From Nitrosomonas sp. (GTDB lineage Bacteria; Pseudomonadota; Gammaproteobacteria; Burkholderiales; Nitrosomonadaceae), in NCBI RefSeq assembly GCF_019635155.1, contig NZ_JAHBZY010000003.1, forward strand, positions 62,001 through 126,000: a stretch of DNA of 64,000 nucleotides. The letters run 5' to 3'. The notes under the pieces were generated by a model that made no database searches, was not told where the DNA came from, and saw only the letters and a list, made by a program, of their open reading frames with translations. This document shows, piece after piece, positions 26,061 to 34,191 of this stretch (its first letter is position 1; each line of letters begins with the position of its first letter). Both the position numbers and the translations under genes were made by a program.

Positions 26061-27182
26061 ATGCTGATCGGCGTACCCAAAGAAATTAAAATACATGAAT
26101 CCCGGGTTGGGTTGACACCAACGGCAGTTCGCGAATTGGTCGCCAATGGTCATCAGGTCATGGTGCAGAAGGAGGCCGGTTCACAGATCGATTTAAGCGA
26201 TGACAAATATCGATCGGCCGGTGCTGTTATGGTTGACACGCCGCAGGAGATATACGCGCAGGCCGGGCTAATTGTCAAAGTGAAAGAACCGCAACCTTCC
26301 GAGATTCCTTTGCTGCGGGACGAACAAATTCTTTTCACCTATTTGCATTTGGCACCGGATCCCATACAAGCCAACGGATTGATGGAATCGGGTTGTATTG
26401 CGATTGCTTATGAAACTGTGACCGATCGCTTTGGTGGTTTACCATTGTTGGCGCCGATGAGCGAGGTGGCCGGAAGAATGGCGATTCAAGCGGGTGCGCA
26501 TGCTTTGGAATTGGATCAAGGCGGTCGCGGGATGTTGCTTGGCGGGGTATCCGGTGTGCCTGCGGCACGCGTCGTCGTTATTGGCGGCGGCGTTGTCGGC
26601 ACCAATGCCGCACGGATTGCCATGGGCGTGGAAGCGCATGTCACGGTATTGGACAAATCGATTCATCGTTTGCAGCAGTTGGATTCTCAATACGGTTCGA
26701 AAATAAATACCGTTTTTTCCACGGTGGATACTTTGGAAGAGCATGTCTCAACGGCCGACTTGGTCATCGGTGCTGTCCTGGTGCCCGGAGGGACGGCACC
26801 CAAGCTGGTGAGCCGCGAGTTGGTCAGCCGCATGAATCGCGGAGCGGTGCTGGTCGATGTCGCGATCGATCAAGGCGGCTGCTTTGCAACCTCCAGACCG
26901 ACTACATTGGCCGATCCGATTTTTATCCGCGACGGTGTGGTGCATTATTGCGTTTCCAATATGCCGGGAGCGGTGGCGCGCACTTCGACATTTGCGCTCA
27001 ATAATGCCACATTACCGTTTGTAATCGCACTTGCAAACAAAGGATACCGCAAGGCGTTGCTGGATGACGTACATTTGCGCAACGGCTTGAATGTCTATCG
27101 TGGCCGGATCACCTATGAAGCGGTTGCGCAAGCATTGAAGTTAAACTACTCACCCGCCCTTGAAGTGCTGGCGTCCGAGTAA
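26061..27182 (+). CDS. ald: Alanine dehydrogenase
   Basis: 373 residues, the usual length. Start M-L-I-G-V-P-K-E-I-K; substrate residues in the H-L-A-P-D segment; NAD loop G-G-G-V-V-G-T-N-A-A; V-D-V-A-I-D-Q-G-G-C-F and the N-M-P-G-A-V-A-R-T-S block. It interconverts alanine with pyruvate plus ammonia using NAD. In an ammonia oxidiser it may contribute to ammonia assimilation or alanine balance. GGGGAGAG precedes ATG. Confidence 0.95.
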   Translation: MLIGVPKEIKIHESRVGLTPTAVRELVANGHQVMVQKEAGSQIDLSDDKYRSAGAVMVDTPQEIYAQAGLIVKVKEPQPSEIPLLRDEQILFTYLHLAPDPIQANGLMESGCIAIAYETVTDRFGGLPLLAPMSEVAGRMAIQAGAHALELDQGGRGMLLGGVSGVPAARVVVIGGGVVGTNAARIAMGVEAHVTVLDKSIHRLQQLDSQYGSKINTVFSTVDTLEEHVSTADLVIGAVLVPGGTAPKLVSRELVSRMNRGAVLVDVAIDQGGCFATSRPTTLADPIFIRDGVVHYCVSNMPGAVARTSTFALNNATLPFVIALANKGYRKALLDDVHLRNGLNVYRGRITYEAVAQALKLNYSPALEVLASE

Positions 27183-27339
27183 ATGATACATATGGAAGTT
27201 TTCATTTAAAAATTGCACCATCAGAGCTGCAATCCAAAATTCGATCGAGTATCGATAACGGTGATCAGGTACTCAGTTTTTTGACCGCATAACGGATCCT
27301 TGCTACATTCAGACCTCAAATCTCATTCAAATTGCTTAT

Positions 27340-28674
27340 ATGTATTCAACGATTGATTCTGATGTTATCGATTTGTTGCCTGATAACGATCCGCAGCGTA
27401 TTTTGTTGCATAACGAAGTGCATGCCCGTCCCAGTCAGCGCATCCGGTTGCCTGCATTGGTTATTTATGTGGTTGTCATCAATGACGGCATTTCACGCGA
27501 GCAAGAATGCGAGCATCTGCGGCGGCTTCCCGGGCAGCAAGGTTTGCTGTCCGAACAATTGCAAAACAATTTCTTGCGGTTGCGATTGCAAGGTTATTCG
27601 TTGCGATGGGAGCGTCATACAGAATTTACCCGCTATTCATTGGTGCAGTATTTACCGGATGAAGCGCAATTGGGTGCGACAGATCCTGAATTGCTGTCAT
27701 GTTTGGCGTTGCCACGCGATTGGCTGGCGGATATTCCGGGACGGACATTTGCAGCGGTGAAACTTGCGATGGTTCAAGGCAATTTGAATGCTCCCCATGA
27801 ATTGCTCAAGCAATCGCGGCAGTGGTTTGGTGGAAATCCGATAGTCGCTTCGCTGATCGGCAGAGAAGAACACTCACTGGCAGTGACGGATTTTATGTTG
27901 CGCCCCAGCGGATTTGAGCGCTTTTTGGTGATTATGTCAGCCGATGCATCCGAGACGCGTGCAGGGCGTGTTTCACAGCGACTGCTGGAAATTGAAACTT
28001 ATCGGTTAATGGCATTACGCGGTTTGCCGGTGGCAAAGCGTCTCATCCCGGAATTGACCAGCGCCGAACAGCGATTAGCCGAAATTACCGCGCGGCTGGA
28101 AAATAAAGGCGCTTCGGATCAGGAATTACTGGATACGCTTATTTCTTTGGCCGTGCGCATCGAGCGGGCAACGGTTGAACATGCTTATCGCTTTGCAGCG
28201 ACGCAGGCGTATTACAAATTGGTGATGCAGCGGATAACGGAATTACGCGAGACGGCTACACCCGGCACGCAGACCATCGGGGAATTCATGCAGCGGCGGT
28301 TATCTCCGGCGATCAGCACGGTGGAAGCAACCGCGAAACGGCTCAATTATTTGTCAGCGCGCGTGTCACGCACCAGCTCGTTGTTACGTACGCGCGTCGA
28401 TATTCTGGCGGAAACACAAAATCAGCAATTGCTGGAGAAATTGACACGCGGGCAAGCGTTGCAACTAGGATTGCAAAGTACTGTGGAAGGCTTGTCGATT
28501 GCAGCGATTTCGTACTATGTGATCAGCTTGCTGCTGTATGTTGCCAAAGCGGGCAAAGCAGCGGGATTGCCAATCCACCCGGAACTGGCGACCGGGTTGA
28601 TGATTCCGGTGGTGCTATGGGTCGTATGGCGAACGACACGGCGTATTCACGACAAGTTTTTCAAGTTGCATTGA
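27340..28674 (+). CDS. DUF3422 family membrane protein
   Basis: 444 residues with the DUF3422 opening H-N-E-V-H-A-R-P. A long soluble and partly coiled-coil region is followed by two C-terminal hydrophobic helices (about 385-405 and 415-435) and a basic end. This family is common in Proteobacteria and uncharacterised. It stands alone, 157 bp after ald; a strong hairpin follows. Confidence 0.85.
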   Translation: MYSTIDSDVIDLLPDNDPQRILLHNEVHARPSQRIRLPALVIYVVVINDGISREQECEHLRRLPGQQGLLSEQLQNNFLRLRLQGYSLRWERHTEFTRYSLVQYLPDEAQLGATDPELLSCLALPRDWLADIPGRTFAAVKLAMVQGNLNAPHELLKQSRQWFGGNPIVASLIGREEHSLAVTDFMLRPSGFERFLVIMSADASETRAGRVSQRLLEIETYRLMALRGLPVAKRLIPELTSAEQRLAEITARLENKGASDQELLDTLISLAVRIERATVEHAYRFAATQAYYKLVMQRITELRETATPGTQTIGEFMQRRLSPAISTVEATAKRLNYLSARVSRTSSLLRTRVDILAETQNQQLLEKLTRGQALQLGLQSTVEGLSIAAISYYVISLLLYVAKAGKAAGLPIHPELATGLMIPVVLWVVWRTTRRIHDKFFKLH

Positions 28675-28708
28675 TTCCGTTTCAATGAAGACCGGTTTCC
28701 GGAAAGAC

Positions 28709-28740
28709 AATGCCTTTCGATGGTTATCGAAAGGCATTGA
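28709..28740. terminator. Bidirectional terminator between convergent genes
   Basis: A perfect 14-bp stem (CAATGCCTTTCGAT at 28709-28722 and its complement at 28727-28740, loop GGTT) is followed by ATATTTTTCC. It separates the DUF3422 gene from the converging peroxidase gene. Confidence 0.8.
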
Positions 28741-28776
28741 TATTTTTCCAGGAATTTCTGTCAGTATTCGAAGAGG

Positions 28777-30963
28777 TTAGTGCAAATAACGTTCGAAAGG
28801 CATGACAGGACTCGAATTTCCTTCGGCGCCGACAGCAGGAATGACCATCCATTCATCCGCAGCCAGTGCGCTGCTGATCGGATTGCTGAACGAATTGCCG
28901 CTATGACCATGCGGTATTCTGATCTCCGGATGATCAAACGGTGCTCTTTCATACCGCACGCGATCGTCTGTCAGACTCTTCAGAAAATTGAGCAAATCTT
29001 CGCGGTGTTGTGCGGATAATTGCAACTCAGGTTGTGAAAAAACCTTGCCGAAATCTTTCGGTGGCGTTACGAAATTACCACCTCGAATGTAAAATTCCAA
29101 CACTTGCTCCAGTGTCGCCATGCCACCGTTGTGCATGTAAGGTCCTGTCAATTCGATGTTTCTGAGAGACGGAATTTTATAGGAACCTTTGGCGGCGCTC
29201 AAAAGACGTTTTCGACTGGGTTTCGCCAATTCAGCTTGAGCAGCTGCTACCGTTGGAATAAAAGTGCCACTCGGATTAAAACAACCTTCGGTGCTTTGAA
29301 ATTGTTTTTGTATGCCGTCCGATCGTGTGAAAAGCAAGGGATGCGGCTTGTCGCGATCGATTGCAATAGCGGTATCAAGATCGCATGGCCGTACATTGAC
29401 CACGAAAGGATCAACCAACGCTGATAGGTTACCGGCCAGTAATTGGATGTATTGATCGGCAAATGACAGAGGATTGCCGAAAGGATCGGTTGTACCCAGT
29501 CCTGGATCGTTTTCCACCGGTGTTACGCCGGTGCCGGCAAATCCGGTATCCTGAAACATCATGCCGCTGGTCAAGGGCAAATAGGTCAACACATTCAAGG
29601 TGCTGATGCGAAACAGGTCGTTTCCAAAGGCATGCGGGTTGGTTTTTTGCAAAATGCTGTTGGTGATGACTGCGGAAGCAGTGAAGTTAGGGCCGATATG
29701 GCAAAGCGCGCAATGTGCATCGCGAAAGAAATCCAAGCCGCGCTGGGCCGATTCACTCAACCCGATCGGCTCACCATGCTCGTCGACTTCACTGCGATCG
29801 AATGGAGAGTCATCGGAAATCAGCGTAGTCATATACATCTGCAACGATAATCCAAAGAACATGGCGAAATTCGCCTCTGTCTGACTGTAAGGGATCGCAT
29901 GACTGACTGAAGATGCGGGCGGGAAACCAAATCGTTCATTAGGCGTGTCATTCCAGTATTTTGGATGAAATGCTTTTTTGATCATTTGGTAATACCGGGC
30001 TTTCAGGCCCTTTTGCAGATTATTGGGAGTGCTCTGAGCCAAACCACCCAGTACGCTGTCATTCCAATGGACTTGTTGATGTTCCAGCGGTCTGCGGTAA
30101 AACAACTTGCGGCCGAGCTCAGGGAAGGTCCGTCCTTTGCAGCTCATTTCGAAATCATCGAGCGGTGGTGCGACGGAAACGGACGCAAGTGACGAATTAA
30201 TCAGCTGGAGCCGCTTCCTGGTGAATGATCCATCGGGATTTTTTATCCATACACCGGCGTTCGGGTCACGATCCCCCCAGGGGCTGCTGCCATTAAAAAT
30301 ATTATTGGCACGACCATCCCAGAAGCTGCGGAAATTAAAAACGGCATTAATCACTGTCGGCGTGTTACGCGGTTCAACCTTGCGAGCGCTGATAGAGCCG
30401 ATATGAAAAACCGGATCAACACTACGATCACACACATCGTTCATTTCCTCGAATGCTTCAGCATCCCGATAGGTGCCGCCGAAAGTGCCTGCCGATGAAA
30501 TCACATCATTGTTGATGTAGACCGGAGCACCTACGGGGCTCATGGGATCATCGGTTTGGAAAAATGGAAAATCGTTTTTTCTCAACTCGGTATAAGGCCC
30601 CATCAAGCTTCCATCACGGGCCTGTGAAAATTCCTTGGGCAGTTCGCTGTTTCTGCCGGTGGGTGAAATCGAACTTTTAGTGCGGCGATCGGTGCCGGCA
30701 TGATAATGGCAGCTGGCGCAAGCGATGCCGTCGCTTCCTACATTGGTATCCCAGAATAAAGCTTTACCCAAAGCGATGGCGCTTGCTTTGTCGATGATGA
30801 TCGGATTATTGCCGTCCAACAAACCGGGTACTTCAGGAACCGGCGCGCCTTTCAGAGACGTGGGCAGTGGTCCGAAGTCGGCGTGCAAGACTGAGCTGGT
30901 CAGCAATATCAGACAGCTTGCTGTCAGTAACTGGATGCCGTATTTTTTAATAGTTTTTAGCAT
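28777..30963 (-). CDS. Large di-haem cytochrome c peroxidase/MauG-like protein
   Basis: 728 residues from ATG 30963 (GAGG upstream), twice the size of classical CcpA. A signal peptide ends near V-L-H-A-D. Two c-type haem sites are visible: C82-A-S-C-H86 and C418-A-L-C-H422. Typical blocks are F-W-D-G-R-A-N after the first haem, Q-R-G-L-D-F-F before the second, and P-S-L-R-N-I-E-L-T-G-P-Y-M-H-N-G-G near the end. It acts in the periplasm, as a peroxidase or as an oxidase of proteins or small substrates. It lies beside a PEP-CTERM gene on the same strand, separated by a terminator. Confidence 0.88.
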   Translation of the reverse strand: MLKTIKKYGIQLLTASCLILLTSSVLHADFGPLPTSLKGAPVPEVPGLLDGNNPIIIDKASAIALGKALFWDTNVGSDGIACASCHYHAGTDRRTKSSISPTGRNSELPKEFSQARDGSLMGPYTELRKNDFPFFQTDDPMSPVGAPVYINNDVISSAGTFGGTYRDAEAFEEMNDVCDRSVDPVFHIGSISARKVEPRNTPTVINAVFNFRSFWDGRANNIFNGSSPWGDRDPNAGVWIKNPDGSFTRKRLQLINSSLASVSVAPPLDDFEMSCKGRTFPELGRKLFYRRPLEHQQVHWNDSVLGGLAQSTPNNLQKGLKARYYQMIKKAFHPKYWNDTPNERFGFPPASSVSHAIPYSQTEANFAMFFGLSLQMYMTTLISDDSPFDRSEVDEHGEPIGLSESAQRGLDFFRDAHCALCHIGPNFTASAVITNSILQKTNPHAFGNDLFRISTLNVLTYLPLTSGMMFQDTGFAGTGVTPVENDPGLGTTDPFGNPLSFADQYIQLLAGNLSALVDPFVVNVRPCDLDTAIAIDRDKPHPLLFTRSDGIQKQFQSTEGCFNPSGTFIPTVAAAQAELAKPSRKRLLSAAKGSYKIPSLRNIELTGPYMHNGGMATLEQVLEFYIRGGNFVTPPKDFGKVFSQPELQLSAQHREDLLNFLKSLTDDRVRYERAPFDHPEIRIPHGHSGNSFSNPISSALAADEWMVIPAVGAEGNSSPVMPFERYLH

Positions 30964-31090
30964 GAATTGAATTCCTCGCAGTTCAATACCCCGGCATTTC
31001 CGCTGTAAATATTGCTTGCTAACTGATATAAAGAAAGCAACCGATTCGAATTCTTGCGAGAACAAAGCCGAGTGTACTTTTTTTAGGTAA

Positions 31091-31119
31091 AAACGGGGGC
31101 GATGTTGCTACCCCCGTTT
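31091..31119 (-). terminator. Terminator after PEP-CTERM gene
   Basis: AAACGGGGG at 31091-31099 pairs with CCCCCGTTT at 31111-31119. On the minus strand the stem runs into T-rich sequence, 26 bases after the stop of the PEP-CTERM gene. Confidence 0.7.
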
Positions 31120-31144
31120 CTCCCGTGGCTAAATGTTCCGCTGC

Positions 31145-31972
31145 TTAGGCTGTAGCCTGAATCGCAGCTTTGTGATGCTTACGCATACGCCATCCGACCA
31201 AGCCTAAGCCGGCCAGCAGCATCGCCCAAGTTTCGGCTTCCGGTACCGCACTGACGGTCAGTGTATAAGCGCCACCGGCGGACGTGTGATCCGTGCCGCC
31301 GACATATACCGTATACCAGCCAGGCGCCAGGTCGTTAAATGCAAGTGATGCGGTATGCGCACCAACGCTGCCGCCAATACCGTTCTCAAAGGTGTTGGTC
31401 AGGCTGACATCATGAGCGCCGTTTAAAATGCTCTCGCCCCAACCGGTATCGGTCGTGTGTGAAGGACCTGAAACCGCATATCCCAGGGTTTCCAGCACAT
31501 TGCCGCCTTGACCATTGGCCATCCAGAGCGTGCCGTCATCACCCATTGCACCGGTTGCATTGAACGAATGCGGGGTACCGAAACCTGCCAAGCTGATTTC
31601 CGAGCCGAAACCTTCGGTACCGCCATCAAACGGATTCGCGCCGGTTGCCCACACGGTTACGCCAGGTACAAATCCTGAACTGCCGTTAACGGTTACGGTG
31701 ACATCACCCAAACCGGTATTCTGGAAGACAAACCAATCACCGGTGTGCGCCCATGCGGAATAATTCAAACTCGGGTTATCGGAATAAGCGCTTTTCAGTG
31801 CGCTTTCATCGACAGAAATAGTCTCGCCCGGGCCAACGATATTGTCACCGCCGGTCCAAGGTTTAGGAGCTACCGCATCGGCAGCATAAACATTGCTGCT
31901 AACCAGTGCCACAGCGGAAACAATCGCGAATGAGACCAGCGAGCTGGTTTTGTTGTAATATGATTTTTGCAT
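31145..31972 (-). CDS. PEP-CTERM sorting-domain protein
   Basis: 275 residues. A signal peptide (S-A-V-A-L-V-S-S-N-V-Y-A-A) and a C-terminal V-P-E-A-E-T-W motif, hydrophobic helix and basic tail (W-R-M-R-K-H-H-K) mark it for exosortase processing. The third motif position is Ala instead of Pro. The body is glycine- and asparagine-rich with likely beta structure and a G-W-Y-T-V-Y-V-G-G-T segment shared with the neighbouring divergent PEP-CTERM protein. GGAG precedes ATG. Its long leader holds a c-di-GMP-riboswitch-like element. Confidence 0.88.
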   Translation of the reverse strand: MQKSYYNKTSSLVSFAIVSAVALVSSNVYAADAVAPKPWTGGDNIVGPGETISVDESALKSAYSDNPSLNYSAWAHTGDWFVFQNTGLGDVTVTVNGSSGFVPGVTVWATGANPFDGGTEGFGSEISLAGFGTPHSFNATGAMGDDGTLWMANGQGGNVLETLGYAVSGPSHTTDTGWGESILNGAHDVSLTNTFENGIGGSVGAHTASLAFNDLAPGWYTVYVGGTDHTSAGGAYTLTVSAVPEAETWAMLLAGLGLVGWRMRKHHKAAIQATA

Positions 31973-32517
31973 ATTTAATTTTCTCCAAAAAATGCATTAG
32001 TTTGTTTTCAAGGCGCCGTCGATTGTTTGCTGCTTTGGGAAACGGCCAATTGACAGCGCCTCTTTTTTGAATGACATTCTGAGAATGAATTGGGATCATA
32101 CGCAGTTCATTTCAGAGACTCCCCATCATTCGAAGGAGGCAACCAGGCTATCTTCGTTGCAAAGACCCTGCGGTTTTCCGGACTTGCCTTGCGGCAAGGG
32201 TGGCTATTCTTACGTATCTCTATTGTCTTTTAAATTCAGAAAAAAACAATGCGACAAATTGTCGCGCCCTTGCGAATAACAAATCATATTGACTGATGAA
32301 GGTGAGTCATCATTCATTAATTCATTGTTCCAATTGATTTAATGAATGATGGAATTGATAGAATTAATCGGGGGAGCATGCGGTGGTGCGACAATTTACC
32401 GCATTGACCCCTTAAAAGCTTTGATAAATACTGCGGGCGCGTTGGCCGACGTCAGGTGCGGGATATAGGAATATTTCCGCGTTTTTAGATGATCAAATTA
32501 GTATTTTCAGGGTCTTT
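31973..32517. promoter_or_regulatory. Shared control region of two divergent PEP-CTERM genes
   Basis: 545 bp without a gene. It contains two copies of the 17-bp operator-like motif: TGCGACAAATTGTCGCG at 32250-32266 and TGCGACAATTTACCGCA at 32387-32403. Between them lies a perfect 13-bp inverted repeat (32308-32320 and 32339-32351, 18-base spacer). Towards the minus-strand gene there is a riboswitch-like fold (32138-32204) and an imperfect 14-base stem-loop (32012-32025 with 32047-32060). Confidence 0.5.
32138..32204 (-). ncRNA. Possible degenerate c-di-GMP-I (GEMM)-like leader element
   Basis: On the minus strand, upstream of a PEP-CTERM gene, the order is: a 6-bp hairpin with GCAA tetraloop (32198 to 32183), then CGGAAAACCGCAGGGTCT, then AGATAGCC-TGGTTGCC. 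The c-di-GMP-I consensus has, after its P2 GNRA hairpin, CGCAAAGCCACGGGTCT and, after P3, GATAGCCGGGTTGCC. The 3' part matches well. The conserved core differs at several bases and the 5' P1 strand is poor. It could be a variant, a decayed switch or chance. Confidence 0.35.
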
Positions 32518-33312
32518 ATGAAAAATAAATCAATCAATAAAACATTAAGATACGCATTATTATTCGCGGGTCTGACTTCTCTGCCTGCAATGGCTCATAT
32601 CAGCTATGGCGGCCGTGATTTCGGATCATTTACGGGAACTACCGCGGCATCAAGTACCATCAGCAATCAAGCCGCTACCGGCTGGCACGGCTGGATTGAC
32701 GGCACCGATGCCGATTGGGGCGATTCTCATCGTTTACGGGCATTTAGATTTCATCTCGATAATGATGCCGATGTTCAAATATCCTTCAAGGAGCAAGTTT
32801 GGGGTACCGCACTTGGCGGAATCATGCCCGGTTTCACTGTTTACAAGGGACTGGCGCATTTGGCACCACTTGCTGCGGATTATGACACTGCACCCGGATC
32901 GGTAGCGATCCGCGATACTGACAGCGGTGGTGCAGTCACCGAAGGTTCGTTCAGAGCATTGAATGATTGGAGGATTACCAACGATAACGATGATCCGGCC
33001 AGTGTCTTTACCTACGTTGGCCATGCTTATGACGGCACGGGTATTGATTACGGTACCGGTGTAATCTCTGGCGCTGACGGCCTGGCCGATCACTCGGTAT
33101 CGAAGGTTTTTCATTTGGCAGCCGGTGATTATTCAATCTTTGTCGGTGGTACCGATTATTTCAATGATGCTACACCGTTTCCTTCGTTAGGCATCGAAGG
33201 TATGGTGGCGGTTGTTCCGGAACCTGAAACCTACGCAATGTTATTAGCTGGTTTAGGTTTGCTGGGTGTCAGTGTTAGCCGCCGCCGGTCGATTCAAAAC
33301 GAACGCGTGTGA
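32518..33312 (+). CDS. PEP-CTERM sorting-domain protein
   Basis: 264 residues, signal peptide ending L-P-A-M-A-H, and a C-terminal V-P-E-P-E-T-Y motif with hydrophobic helix and R-R-R basic tail. The body has G-D-Y-S-I-F-V-G-G-T-D-Y, matching the divergent neighbour's G-W-Y-T-V-Y-V-G-G-T-D and suggesting a common beta-sandwich fold. It is an exosortase substrate destined for the cell surface. Its ATG is preceded by AGGGTCTTT. Confidence 0.88.
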   Translation: MKNKSINKTLRYALLFAGLTSLPAMAHISYGGRDFGSFTGTTAASSTISNQAATGWHGWIDGTDADWGDSHRLRAFRFHLDNDADVQISFKEQVWGTALGGIMPGFTVYKGLAHLAPLAADYDTAPGSVAIRDTDSGGAVTEGSFRALNDWRITNDNDDPASVFTYVGHAYDGTGIDYGTGVISGADGLADHSVSKVFHLAAGDYSIFVGGTDYFNDATPFPSLGIEGMVAVVPEPETYAMLLAGLGLLGVSVSRRRSIQNERV

Positions 33313-34191
33313 TTTGAAAAGCACTGCAGGGAGTGCTGAAAATTTTCGACTTACAAGCTGCAAATTTAATGGAAGAGTGATCATGCAACCTATCCATGAT
33401 AGGTGAATTTCAGCATGTTTCCGGATAATTGCTTGCGTGGAAATTTTCAGTATCTTCCCAGTGGGTTACAGTGGGTTAGTATGTATTTGAAGTTTACCTT
33501 GTATCGTGTTCAATCTACCTCCTGAGCATGATACAAGGCTTTTGCTGTTCAGATTGGAAAAAAGTACTTGCTCGCGAAAGTTCGATCGAGTGACTTTCAA
33601 CAAAGCTGCCAGAAGTGAGCTTTCCATAAGCTACGCAAATTAATTGCAATAATAATTTTCCAGCGGTGTTATTCCAAACAGTGTGTGTTGGCAATTCATG
33701 GGTGTAATATAGATTCATGATTCAATTTGTCATATTTCCATAATTCTTTAATAAAATTAAATGATTAGGAAAAATAAATACGGATTTTTCTACCGGAAAA
33801 CCCGGGTAACTACAAAATATATCCTGCCGAGCTTGTTGTGATCGAATAAGTATCTGATAAACTCAAGCGAATACATCAATGTATGGCCATGAACGGCATT
33901 TTCTGAATACTGCAAGCAGTGCTGGAAATTCTCACATTCAATGAGTTATCCAGCACTTGGTAAAACAAGTGTCACCGTCAGTATTCGGCACAGAATGACC
34001 GAAGGTGTCTAAATTTCACAACAATTGATTTGAAAAACTTCTGCATTAAAGTAGGGGTTTGAGCGAATATCATGTAAATTCGAGACTGTAAGTTTTTTAA
34101 CAGAAGCTGGATTCAATTCGGATTCGGGTTTGCGCAATCGGAAGGCTAAGTTTGTCACTTTTAGGCTTCTCTTTCTACGGGGAAAATCATC
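33313..34191 (+). other. Long intergenic region with small repeats and hairpins
   Basis: 879 bp with no gene I can support. It holds a hairpin just after the PEP-CTERM stop (AGCACT at 33320-33325 with AGTGCT at 33332-33337), two tandem copies of CAGTGGGTTA (33459-33478), a 9-bp stem CCTTGTATC/GATACAAGG (33498-33506 and 33530-33538) and a 9-bp stem AGTGCTGGA/TCCAGCACT (33918-33926 and 33949-33957). Functions are unknown; the first or third could end the PEP-CTERM transcript. Confidence 0.5.

Noticed and set aside
32012-32066. Plus-strand terminator (stem followed by six T)
   Set aside because: No plus-strand gene ends here; the fold makes more sense as part of the minus-strand leader.
32404-32517. 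Sigma-54 (-24/-12) promoter before the PEP-CTERM gene
   Set aside because: TTGGCC and GTGCGG are present but the GG-to-GC spacing is 14 instead of 12, so it does not fit.
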